Position numbers and translations under genes: made by a program. From the NCBI GenBank assembly GCA_024195265.1, contig JAJLRJ010000002.1, forward strand, positions 436,888-500,887: a stretch of DNA of 64,000 nucleotides. The letters run 5' to 3'. Source of the DNA: Dendrophyllia cribrosa (Eukaryota; Cnidaria; Anthozoa; Scleractinia; Dendrophylliidae). Shown here piece after piece: positions 24,410-35,307 of this stretch. Below the pieces are notes generated by a model that saw only the letters and a program-made list of their open reading frames with translations, searched no databases and was not told the origin of the DNA. The stretch's first letter is position 1, and each line of letters opens with the position of its first letter.

Positions 24410-25498
24410 GCTTTTTCTCTTATATATCAATGATATTTACTCAAGTTCAAATCGCTATTGTCATTTATCTTGTTCGCAGATGCCACTAATGCTTTTGTCT
24501 CAGGCAAAAGAATAGAAGAACTTGAAATTCTTGTAAATAAGGAAACGAGAAATGTTCAAATGTGGCTTGAAGACAATCAGCTGACATTGAACATAAAGAA
24601 AACAAATTATATTGTATTCAAATCACATCAAAAACGGTACAGGTCGTACAGAAAAGAGTTATAAAAATTATATTGAACGGAAAGCAAATAAACAAGGTTC
24701 AAAGCACGAAATTTCTAGGTGTAATAATTGATGAACATTTAACATGGAAATATCATATTAATAACGTAACAAGCAAAATTGCAAAGCTAGTAGGAATTAT
24801 TTGTAAACTTCGTTTTATGATTAATTAGACTATATTGATGAACCTGTATCACACTTTGATATATCCTCATCTTAGTTACGGCAATATTGTATGGGCAAAT
24901 AACTACAAAACACGATTAGACAAATTACTGAAAATTGAAAACAAGCGTCACTGGTAATTACCTTTTCTCCACACACAACTACGATTCATCCAAACCGATA
25001 TTTGAAAAATTGAAAATACCCGATGTTCATGAAATCAACAACATGCAAACAATTATTTTTATGTTTGACTGTATGAGGAATAAGTTATCCGGTATTAAAC
25101 TTTAGTGAATTCTATGTTATGAATAGTGAATTGCATGGATATAATACACGGCAAAGAAATAATATACATAAGAAGTCATTTAGAACAAATTATGGTTCTT
25201 TTTCAATTCAATGTAAGGGTGCAGATCTCTGGAATTCGATCTCTGAGAATTTAAAACAGATCAAATCACCGTACAGTATAAAGAATAAAACCAAACTATA
25301 TCTACTAGAAATCAATGAGTAATCAACCTATCCTTCCCTTTCTGATGTATATTTGAAGTATATTTGCAATGCGTTTCGTACCTTCCGCTTACTTGATTTG
25401 TAACTAAGCCCGTGAGGATTTCCTATCCCCCTCACTGAACTACATTGTATGTAATAAGGTAACTTGATGCTATGAATAAATGATTGATTGATTGATTG
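24410..25498 (+). pseudogene. Decayed non-LTR reverse transcriptase with (GATT)n tail
   Basis: Frame-shifted pieces follow the order of a CR1/L2-like RT C-terminal half: GPLLFLLYINDI, FADATNAFVSG (the catalytic FADD motif, altered), KFLGVIIDEHLTWKYHI, YPHLSYGNIVW and HGYNTRQRN. The final ORF piece is 25119-25322. The 3' end is a GATT run at about 25479-25498, typical of microsatellite-tailed non-LTR elements. Stops near 24664 and 24826 show that it is dead and 5'-truncated. Confidence 0.85.
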
Positions 25499-26556
25499 TC
25501 GCAATTTTAGGTGGTTGTAAACAAAGACAAAAGTGCTATACTATAAGATATATTTTTTGCTTGCCGTCGAGTCGACCGGCAGGAGAGTAGTATATGAAGC
25601 CTTATTGGACCACTTTCAAGCACTGCACGGTCAAATTCGCTGTGGAAGTACATTGTCTTAAAACGTACAACTGGATGACAAGTCAGATCAATCCCCGCAT
25701 TGCTAAAGCAAGTACTTTTTATCAATAGGGTCATTTTACCCCAGGGGTGGTACTCCCCTATAGTAGCTATATAATATGTGCGTGCGGGCCAAACGGAGTA
25801 TGGTTTCAAGCCGTTTTGGTGGAGTAATTCATTTTGGGTGAAATTACTCTGGTCTTTCTGCACAAAAAATGAACAGCATTTGGTGCTGTTATAAAAGCTT
25901 ATAGACGACAATGTAGTCACACAAGACACTATGAAGGAGATAAGTGACACTACCCACGATAAATACGGGCAAAGATAAAAAAAAAACATCTTTTATTGTT
26001 TGGCCGTCACCCTTCACAACGACTTTGATGACTACACATGATGTACCCCAAAGAACCAGTTTATGGACTCCATGTGATGCCGGGATGTGATGCTTTTAAT
26101 CTCAACCCAGTCACAAAACCCTTGTCGAGAGAAGTGTATTAAACTACTGAGATTGTAAGACCCTGAAGAAGAAAGGCTGTGCCTTTCGAAATATTGGATT
26201 CAAATACAATTTCCGTACCGTTTAATCAGCCTTGCTTTTGTATCATACTGTTTCATTTTTACGCTGATTAGATCCTTTACCACAGGATCCGGTGCTTCTA
26301 TTTTGTTACGGTGGTCCTTGCAAACACAGTTACGTCTTTGAGATTGTATTGCCCGCGACCTCGGCTGCATGGGAGCGAAAACCGGTATGGCAATGGCTGG
26401 CACAATCGACCCACTAAATGCGATCGCAAATGCGGTAAAGAGGACTCCCACATAAAAATGACGGGGTCCTCAATTTACCTTTAATTAGGGGATCAAAATG
26501 TGCAGATTATTACCGCTTAGTACCAAATTCGAAAATGAGCACCGTTAGAATTATCG
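25499..26556. other. Repeat-derived flank of the minisatellite
   Basis: No gene is seen. GGGGTGGTACTCCCCTATAG near 25746 resembles the ends of the homopolymer-bounded repeat family. The 160-codon minus ORF at 25507-25989 has no recognisable motif. Confidence 0.4.
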
Positions 26557-28174
26557 CGATACCTTTTAGGGTATATGACAGATGTGGTACCTACCTCTTG
26601 GGGTATATGACAGAGTTGGTACCTCTTAGGGTATATGACAGAGTTGGTACCTCTTAGGGCATATGACAGAGTTGGTATCTCTTGGGGTATATGACAGAGT
26701 TGGTACCTCTTAGGGTATATGACAGTGTTGGTACCTGTTAGGGTATATGACAGAGTTGGTACCTCTTAGGTATATGACAGTTGGTACCTGTTAGGGTATA
26801 TGACAGAGTGGTACCTCATAGGTATATGACAGAGTTGGTACCTGTTAGGGTCTATGACAGAGTTGGTACCTGTTAGGGTATATGACAGAGTTGGTACCTC
26901 TTAGGGTATATGACAGAGTTGGTACCTCTTAGGGTATATGACAGAGTTGGTATCTCTTGGGGTATATGACAGAGTTGGTACCTCTTAGGGTATATGACAG
27001 AGTTGGTACCTCTTAGGGTACATGACAGAGTTGGTACCTCTTAGGGTATATGACAGAGTTGGTACCTCTTAGGGTATATGACAGAGTTGGTACCTCTTAG
27101 GGTATATGACAGAGTTGGTACCTGTTAGGGTATATGACAGAGTTGGTACCTCTTAGGGTATATGACAGAGTTGGTACCTGTTAGGGTATATGACAGAGTT
27201 GGTACCTCTTAGGGTATATGACAGAGTTGGTACCTGTTAGGGTCTATGACAGAGTTGGTACCTGTTAGGGTATATGACAGAGTTGGTACCTCTTAGGGTA
27301 TATGACAGAGTTGGTACCTCTTAGGGTAATGACAGAGTTGGTATCTCTTGGGGTATATGACAGAGTTGGTACCTCTTAGGGTATATGACAGAGTCGGTAC
27401 CTCTTAGGGTACATGACAGAGTTGGTACCTCTTAGGGTATATGAGAGTTGGTACCTCTTAGGGTATATGACAGAGTTGGTACCTCTTAGGGTATATGACA
27501 GAGTTGGTACCTGTTAGGGTATATGACAGAGTTGGTACCTCTTAGGGTATATGACAGAGTTGGTACCTGTTAGGGTATATGACAGAGTTGGTACCTCTTA
27601 GCGTATATGACAGAGTTGGTACCTGTTAGGGTATATGACAGAGTTGGTACCTCATAGGGTATATGACAGAGTTGGTACCTGTTAGGGTATATGACAGAGT
27701 TGGTACCTCTTAAGGTACATGACAGAGTTGGTACCTCTTAGGGTATACGAGAGTTGGTATCTCTTAGGGTATATGACAGAGTTGGTACCTTTGGGTATAT
27801 GACAGAGTTGGTACTGTTAGGGTATATGACAGAGTTGGTACCTCTTAGGGTATATGACAGAGTTGGTACCTCTTAGGGTATATGACAGAGTTGGTACCTC
27901 TTAGGGTATATGACAGAGTTGGTACCTCTTAGGGTAATGACAGAGTTGGTATCTCTTGGGGTATATGACAGAGTTGGTACCTCTTAGGGTATATGACAGA
28001 GTTGGTACCCTCTTAGTACATGAAGAGTTGGTACCTCTTAGGGTATATGAGAGTTGGTACCTCTTAGGGTATATGACAGAGTTGGTACCTCTTAGGGTAT
28101 ATGACAGAGTTGGTACCTGTTAGGGTATATGACAGAGTTGGTACCTCTTAGGGTATATGACAGAGTTGGTACCT

Positions 28175-28662
28175 GAGAATTTAGTTTTATCGACTGAGTC
28201 GATAAGGTAAATTGACCACCGTAAAAAGATTCAAATAGCTGACGTTTCGAGCGCTAGCCCTTCGTCGGAGCGAATCAAGGAATTGTGGGTAGTGTGTGGT
28301 TTTATATAGTAAGCGGTGGAGCTACGCTATTGGTGGAAATTTGGTGACGTGAAAAACAAATGTAGATTAGTTGAATGAAAGCGTTCGTTGATTCCGTGGG
28401 TTTGTGAGTGCCGATTTGAAAGATGATTTTTTTGTTCTAGGTTTTTACGGCTTTCTGTGTTACCCTGGTGAGGGAAAGGCCGCAGATTGTCATGTGTTGT
28501 TTAGAATGGTTAGTAAGATTAAAATGGCGCGCGACTGGTTTGGATGCGTCTTTGTCATTTTTTTCAACGTCTCGGAGATGTTCACGAAAACGGTCGCCCA
28601 GTCTTCTCCCTGTTTCGCCAATGTATATCTTTTTGCAAAAAGTACATGTTATGCAGTAGATA
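28175..28662 (-). mobile_element. 5'-truncated Penelope-like element in the minisatellite
   Basis: On the minus strand the segment encodes a GIY-YIG domain followed by a 3' UTR-like tail (CTGACGTTTCGAGCGCTAGC on the plus strand). The array repeats AGTTGGTACCTG at both borders (28164-28175, 28663-28674), which fits a 12-bp target duplication but could also be chance because the target is itself repetitive. Confidence 0.8.
28437..28655 (-). pseudogene. GIY-YIG endonuclease remnant (Penelope-like)
   Basis: Reading leftward: CTFCKKIYIGETGRRLGDRF, then REHLRDVEKNDKD and KPVARHFNLTNHS. The CxxC pair, the Y-I-G core and the downstream Arg/His pattern match the endonuclease domain of Penelope-like retroelements. 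After CGLSLT a one-base shift moves the continuation into another frame, so the copy is broken. The reverse transcriptase is absent. Confidence 0.85.
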
Positions 28663-29328
28663 AGTTGGTACCTGTTAGGGTATATGACAGAGTTGGTACC
28701 TGTTAGGGTATATGACAGAGTTGGTACCTCTTAAGGTACATGACAGAGTTGGTACCTCTTAGGGTATATGAGAGTTGGTACCTCTTAGGGTATATGACAG
28801 AGTTGGTACCTCTTAGGGTATATGACAGAGTTGGTACCTGTTAGGGTATATGACAGAGTTGGTACCTCTTAGGGTATATGACAGAGTTGGTACCTCTTAG
28901 GGTATATGACAGAGTTGGTACCTGTTAGGGTCTATGACAGAGTTGGTACCTGTTAGGGTATATGACAGAGTTGGTACCTGTTAGGGTATATGACAGAGTT
29001 GGTACCTCTTAGGGTATATGACAGAGTTGGTATCTCTTGGGGTATATGACAGAGTTGGTACCTCTTAGGGTATATGACAGAGTTGGTACCTCTTAGGGTA
29101 CATGACAGAGTTGGTACCTCTTAGGGTATATGACAGAGTTGGTACCTGTTAGGGTATATGACAGAGTTGGTACCTGTTAGGGTATATGACAGAGTTAGTA
29201 CTTTTTAGGGTATATGACAGAGTTGGTACCTGTTAGGGTATATGACAGAGTTAGTACTTTTTAGGGTATATGACAGAGTTGGTACCTGTTAGGGTATATG
29301 ACAGAGTTGGTACCTCTTAGGGTATATG

Positions 29329-29567
29329 TGTTGTGGTGCAATTTTGTCGTTGGTGCAAATTTTATTTTCCTTTGTTTTTGGGTATGGAAATGTCTGATAA
29401 TGTACGATAATGAGTTTAACAACAACAACAATTTATTCTTTGTTCAATAATACAAGAGTTAGGTGGTTTGGTTTGCCCTGCAAATAGCTGAAAAGCTAAT
29501 CGTGGCGGGGCAAAACAAGTACATGAATAACACAAATTATCACCAAGGACAAAATTGCACCACAACA
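29329..29567. mobile_element. 239-bp MITE in the minisatellite
   Basis: The TIRs of 27 bp begin TGTTGTGGTGCAATTTTGTC, with one mismatch to the complementary right end. They are flanked by a TATG duplication (29325-29328, 29568-29571) taken from the array unit. The element has no ORF. Superfamily is uncertain from a 4-bp duplication. Confidence 0.9.
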
Positions 29568-30984
29568 TATGACAGAGTTGGTACCTGTTAGGGTATATGA
29601 CAGAGTTGGTACCTTAAAGGGTATATGACAAAGTTGGTACCTTAAAGGGTATATGACAAAGTTGGTGCCTCTTAGGGTATATGACAGAGTTGGTACCTGT
29701 TAGGGTATATGACAGAGTTGGTACCTTAAAGGGTATATGACAAAGTTGGTACCTGTTAGGGTATATGACAGAGTTGGTACCTCTTAGGGTATATGACAGA
29801 GTTAGTACCTTTTGTATATGACAGAGTTGGTACCTCTTAGGGTATATGACAGAGTTAGTACCTTTTAGGGTATATGACAGAGTTGGTACCTATTAGGGTA
29901 TATGACAGAGTTGGTACCTCTTAGGGTATATGACAGAGTTGGTACCTCTTAGGGTATATGACAGAGTTGGTACCTGTTAGGATATATGACAGAGTTGGTA
30001 CCTTTTAGGGTATATGACAGAGTTGGTACCTGTTAGGGTATATGACAGAGTTGGTACCTGTTAGGGTATATGACAGAGTTGGTACCTTTTAGGGGTAAAA
30101 CTCCAATTGAGCCACGCCCATCAAACGCGATTCTGGTACCTTTTAGGGTGTTGTTCGAAAATTTCCGACGACCACCCCGTCATATTTATATGGGAATGCC
30201 CCCCCCCCCCCCCCCCCCTCCCGGGTATAGGCCTCAAACGTGAGCCTGCAGGCTAGATTGTCGAAAGCTAACGAGTTCCCGATACGAACTTTCCGATCAT
30301 CCGCTGAAACCTCTATAACAGAGTAATCTCACCAAACGCGGATCTGTTCCCATGCTACGTCAAGTGTAAAATCACCTTAAAATTAAACAAAGCCTCAAAA
30401 TAATAGTTTACTAAAGTAGAAAAACACTAAAGAAGTGATAACAAACCAAACAGGAACCAGAATGGCCGAGGATATAGAAGATTAACCCGTCCGAATTTCC
30501 CGGAACGGCAAACTTGGAAAAAGAAAAAAAATAGGCGTCGCCGATATATGCACATTTGTGACGTTGCTCATTTACTGAATATGGCTTAACGAACTTCCCG
30601 ATACGAACCATTTGATCATAAGAAACGTTTGATCATAAGAACTGTCTGATCACTGATACGAACTTCTTGATAACTCGTGACGGATGTCCGGTACATATTC
30701 TACTAACTTTACAATACCACAAACCTACCTAGGGACTGCAGAAGTATTTGTCGTTTAGATATTTGTATGCTCGATAACATGGATCACCAAATACTGAGTT
30801 GCTGACAGCCAGGTCGCAGCTGACTTGGTTTTCTCATTTGTTGCGCACAACAGAGAGAGAATACCCGGCATGACAGTTTTTGTTTTCCATGAATGGATGC
30901 CTGCAAGTGTGACCGTAATGTCTTCCATAGGACGCTTCCACGTCCTTGATCTTGTAGACTGCTAGCAGTCTCTCTCTGGCTCGG

Positions 30985-31442
30985 GGGGGGGGGGGGGGGG
31001 GGGGTGGTACTCTGCAAATTTTTGAGTGGGGGTGTACCGCTGGGACTCTGAGACCCTTAACCTATACTAGACCATTTTAGCTGCATTTTGCAACCCTATT
31101 CTAGACTAAACACCGAAAAACCCTACCTTATCCTAGACCTATTCCAGACTCGCTATTTTCCAGAAACTCGTTCACTATCACAGTTATTAGTTAACAGGGG
31201 TCAGTATAAATGCCGTACTGCCTGCCGTACCGATTTTTAAATGCCATTTGCCAGTAAACCTTGTCTAAGCTAATAAATTCTTCACGCAATTGATCAGTTT
31301 CGCGGAAAATGATACCCTATTCTAGACCAAAACTCTTTGATAACTATAACCTATCCCAGACTAAACTGCCTGAAAACCATACCCTTCACAGCGGCACATA
31401 CCTATATAGCTCATATATGGGAGTACCCCCCCCCCCCCCCCT
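30985..31442. repeat. Homopolymer-bounded repeat, copy 1
   Basis: The copy starts in a G run and ends in a C run after GCTCATATATGGGAGTACCC. The body (CCTATACTAGACCATTTTAG, then TATTCCAGACTCGCTATTTT) is nearly identical to 32505-32930. The ends form a weak inverted repeat (GTACT... and CCGCTG). It is probably a non-autonomous DNA element. Confidence 0.75.
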
Positions 31443-31969
31443 CCCCCAACGCCCCCCGGGCTCTCTGGATAGTCGAGCGGGTGAGCAAATAAGCGATCGG
31501 CGATCCAGCGAAAGTAATGCAAACCGAGGGGGTTCTTCCCTTCGGCTCGTTCGTTCGTTCCAGTCTCGCCGAGCTTGTTTTCGGCGCTGGGCTCGATTTT
31601 CAGCCGTTTGAAGGAGTCCGGTTTTCAGATCCTACCCGCGGCCCACGAAACGGCTGGAAATTGAGCCCGTTCGATTGACTGAAAAGGGGCAGCTCATTAG
31701 CAGTCAGTATTGATCTTGCCTCCGACTTCGCAGGCGATATGGGTTGTGCATACTCGCAAATGCTAACGGACAATAGGTTCTCTAAGTCGAAAAAATATAT
31801 CGAAAAATCAGATCTAATTCACTACGTTCAAACGAACGTAAATAATTGTCGCCTTAAACACCCTGTAAAACAGACATAAAACAGCAACAAGAATATGGTT
31901 GGATTCTCCCAAGCACTAAGAGAAATGACAAAGTAAACGAGCAAACATCGAACACGAGTAAGGACTCAC

Positions 31970-32400
31970 CACGAAAAAGCTGATTATCAGCAGCATATTT
32001 CGGTTTCTTATCTTCGTTACGTCTTCCATCGGACTTGGCCTTCCTTTTTCTGCGAGCGGATTCCTTCGCTTTTCTCAACTTCTTTTCGTCTTCCGAACCC
32101 GAAGCCAAGTCGTCTGACTCGTACTCGTTGACTACTAGCCAGCCGTCTTTTCTCCTGTCGGCAATTTTGATAAGCTTTGCCTCTTTTGAATAAGGGTTTT
32201 GCCTTCAGAAATAAGGTTGTTAACTTCAGGAATATTCGGTGGATTAGTGGCACTCTGAATTTGGTTAAAAATAGAATCCGACCGTATCGTTTCTCTATTT
32301 TGTTGTTCGAATCAATTTGCATCCCCTTCTCTTTAAACTGCTTGTTCAAATACGATTTGAACAAGCCAAAGACCTGCTGAACAAGCACTGAATTCGCCTC
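31970..32400 (-). pseudogene. Retroelement gag-like remnant (possibly DIRS/YR type)
   Basis: Three overlapping frames read in series: VLVQQVFGLFKSYLNKQFKE, then IPEVNNLISEGKTLIQKR, then KLIKIADRRKDGWLVVNEYE and SGSEDEKKLRKAKESARRKR to NQLFR. From memory, the pattern 'LIKIAD..GW..V.EY.SD.LA..SEDE...KA' occurs in N-terminal proteins of cnidarian tyrosine-recombinase retroelements. The frame breaks indicate decay. A GTGAGT follows NQLFR, so a spliced host exon is an alternative. Confidence 0.45.
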
Positions 32401-32504
32401 TTCGACAGTCGGAGTTGAAGACTGAACGCCACGAGAAGATTCACCGCGCGTTGTTTAGTTTGTTTCGTTAAACTTCTCCGAACCTACGCTCGCTGAAGCT
32501 CGGT

Positions 32505-32930
32505 GGGGGGGGGGGGACTTTCAAATTTTTGGGCGGGGATGTGCCGCTGGGACTCTGAGACCCTTAACCTATACTAGACCATTTTAGCTGCATTTTGTAA
32601 CCGGCCTATTCTAGACTGAACACCGAAAAACCCTATCCTATCCAAGACCTATTCCAGACTCGCTATTTTCCAGAAACTCGTTCACTATCACAGTCTAAGA
32701 TGCCAGGGGTCAGTAAAAAAGCCGTACTGCCCGCCGTACCGATTTTTAAATGCCATTTGCCAATAAACCTCGTCTAAACTAAATTCTTCACTTAACTGAT
32801 CAGTTTCGCGAAAAATGATATCCTATTCTAGACCAAAAATCTCTGATTACTATACCCTATCCCAGACTAAACTGCTTGCCCCCATACCCTTCACAGCGGA
32901 ACATAGCTCATATATGGGAGTACCCTCCAG
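32505..32930. repeat. Homopolymer-bounded repeat, copy 2
   Basis: The copy is in the same orientation as copy 1 with scattered substitutions. It starts in a G run at about 32503 and ends at GGGAGTACCC. The pair brackets the gag-like remnant and could recombine. Confidence 0.75.
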
Positions 32931-32997
32931 GCGCCGAAGAAAATTGACCGCGTGTTGTACCGTTTGACTTCTCTGAATCGGACATCAGGGGAATGTA

Positions 32998-33957
32998 AAG
33001 GCCCGTTTAAACGGTTTCAACATTTGACCAACATTCGTTCAACAAAAGTTGAACGGATGTTGGGCAAATGTTGACGGCAAAAACAAAGTTGTGCGGAGGC
33101 CGTTCAAACGGTTCCAACATTGCGCCAACAAAAGAACCAACACTCTCGTCCATCTTCAATTTCTTTTAAGGCCTGCTGTCGCCGAGTTTTGTCGTGGTAG
33201 TCGCGATTAAAAACATCCCACAAACAGGGACGTTTTCAAATTCATCGATTAGATCATTTATTTCTTCGGTGCTCCATTTTCTGGAAACTTTAGAAGCTCT
33301 ACCACCTTTCTCACCTTCTAATTTTCGTTTCGTGCTTGGGAGCTTTGGATTTGATTCCATTTGGCTTCCATCTTCCATCTTCGGGAGAATCTTCACAGTT
33401 TTCGTAAACGATAGACGCCATATTGACTTTTGCGGCCTGACGTGAGCATGCGTGTGTTCTACAATCCACCGTAGGAAAAAAGATGGCGGCTGTTCATTTT
33501 ACCACAATACCTTGCGGACCTAACACAGCACATAAGGCACAAAGAAAGCCAAATTTTTACAATATTTGTTCCAGTACTAAGGACTATGTGTAGACTAGGT
33601 TTGAAGATTTTATTACTATTCTTTACATTTTTATGAACGTTGTTAAGGTTTTTGTGCGCTAAGAGTTATGGGTAAATGTACCAGTCGCCATCTTTTTTCC
33701 TACCGAGGATTGTTGAACAGAGTGTTCAAATGGGTTCAACACCTTTCAACATTTTCGAGAACAAAGGAAAAGTTGAATCGTTGTTGAATGAAAGTTTAAA
33801 CCGATTTAAACTCGATTCAACACGCTTTCAACAAGCTTTCGACATTTTTTACGCTTTCAACAATGTTGGACGACCTGTTCAAACGCACGGAACATTTGGT
33901 TCAACAAAGTGTTGAATGCATGTTAAAGCAAATGTTGAAACCGTTTAAACGGGCCTT
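32998..33957. mobile_element. TIR element (about 960 bp) carrying a MADF-like ORF
   Basis: The terminal inverted repeats AAGGCCCGTTTAAACGGTTT at the left and their complement at the right enclose about 0.9 kb. A second, internal pair (AAAAAAGATGGCG at 33478 and CGCCATCTTTTTT at 33688) lies within. The flanks GTA and GTT do not give a clean duplication. The coding remnant suggests a PIF/Harbinger relation. Confidence 0.7.
33150..33396 (-). pseudogene. Frameshifted MADF/Myb-like DNA-binding domain
   Basis: ATG at 33396 begins MKILPKMEDGSQMESN, leads to a basic stretch and then KWSTEEINDLIDEFENVP. At about 33225 the match moves to another frame: LWDVFNRDYHDKTRRQQALK and EIED. The combination W..EEI..LI..(E), then LWD....YHDK..R..AL.EI, is the MADF/trihelix pattern used by the DNA-binding partner proteins of Harbinger transposons. 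The frame break makes it a pseudogene unless it is a sequencing error. Confidence 0.65.
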
Positions 33958-35156
33958 GTTAACTCGATTAGTTCTGCGAGAGAGAGAGGGAGAATGAATT
34001 CTGATCCACTCTTATATACACATCTGAATCAATGGAATAACAGACAAAGCAATAGAAGCACGCTGAAGCGTGCAAATCTCGCAATGCGTTTAAAACATCT
34101 GGTAACATGTGAAAATACATTTCTTCGTCCTTGTATTCACAGCTGTTTCGAGTTGTAATTAAAATCATGGGATGAAGTCAATTTTAACCAGCCTCGTTCC
34201 CAGTCGTCCTCATCGCGTAATAGAATGTAACGTCATCCATGAGCTAAATCTAAATATAAATCGAATACTGCACAAAGCTCCCACATGGGATATATGTGCA
34301 CGAGGGACGGCGGTCAGCGGTCATTCAATTATAGTAATGCTTTTATTGGGAAGAGGTTCGTCAAGGACGGCCTCCATTCTCGTCCCCAGAGCTGCTTTGC
34401 CCTCTAAACTCTCGGAGCCTAAGCATCAGGACCAAGTGCTTGGGGACAAGGGTCGGCATTACTGGGATACGTAACCAAGGGCAAATAATGGAAGAAAGAC
34501 TGGGAGAATACAATGAAAGCAAATAAAAGGTCAAGCATGGCTGGTAATGGTTTTATTTTAAAGCTAAATAGTTATAACTTAAAAAAATGTGTTCTTATCA
34601 GTTGTAACTTTCTTTTTATTCCAAAATAAAGGATGCTTAATCGGTAAAGAACTATTTTTCATGTGATACCGGTAACCTCATGTTAAATATCAGCCGCCAT
34701 CAGTATTCACTGGCCGCAAACTTTGTTACGGAAATAGCAAAATTTCGCGTAGCTTATTTCCATGTTATATCACTGATCGTCAAATGCAAGCAAATACACA
34801 ACTAAATTGGATAAAAAGATTCTATAGAGCAAAACCGAAGGAGTAGTTTGGATATCAAATGCGAATCACAGTTCATTAAATTTGACTTCGCGACAGGCGA
34901 CAATCAATTCGAACTGCGGTGAAATAAACAAAAACTTCGCTAAAAAATGTTGTCAGTTGTTAAACGCGTTTAGTGCATTGAATAGATTTCCCGGCACATC
35001 GTAGTGAGATGCTTTTTTTTGGCAAGTGATTTTTTTGCCCTCACTCCAAAACGTGCAGAAATTTTCCTAAGCCCCCCCCCCCCCCCCTCCCCTCCCCTCC
35101 TTGTTTTATACTTATAGGAAGTTCTACTTTTAAAGTGCTTTTAAGCGTTTGTACCA
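33958..35156. other. No gene recognised
   Basis: AT-rich sequence with a C17-type tract near 35072. Short ORFs lack motifs. Confidence 0.4.
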
Positions 35157-35307
35157 GGGGCCGGATTCACGAAACCCTCCTAAGTTAAGACATATCCTAA
35201 GTATTGTTTCTTGACAATAGTCTATTGTCATTCCAACAATAGGCTATTGTTAAGAAACAATACTTAGGATATGTCTTAACTTAGGAGGGTTTCGTGAATC
35301 CGGCCCC
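35157..35307. repeat. 151-bp near-perfect palindrome (MITE)
   Basis: Arms of about 70 bp start GGGGCCGGATTCACGAAACC and end with the exact complement, with only a few differences near the centre. Transcribed, it would form a stable hairpin. It is non-coding. Confidence 0.9.

Larger units (their letters stand above)
26557..30095. repeat. 28-bp minisatellite array, about 100 units, twice interrupted
   Basis: The unit is GAGTTGGTACCTCTTAGGG plus TATATGACA. Variants have CTGTTAGGG, CTTTTAGGG or CTTAAAGGG in the middle. Most units contain GGTACC. Blocks are 26557-28174, 28663-29328 and 29568-30095. The first interruption is a Penelope-like fragment, the second a MITE. Higher-order blocks (runs of C-type and G-type units in a recurring order) are visible. 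Unlike CRISPR, there are no unique spacers. Confidence 0.95.

Noticed and set aside
25507..25989. 160-codon minus ORF
   Set aside because: No motif and overlaps repeat-derived sequence. Probably chance.
26557..30095. CRISPR-like appearance of short regular repeats
   Set aside because: Units abut with no unique spacers, no cas genes are present and the genome is eukaryotic. It is a minisatellite.
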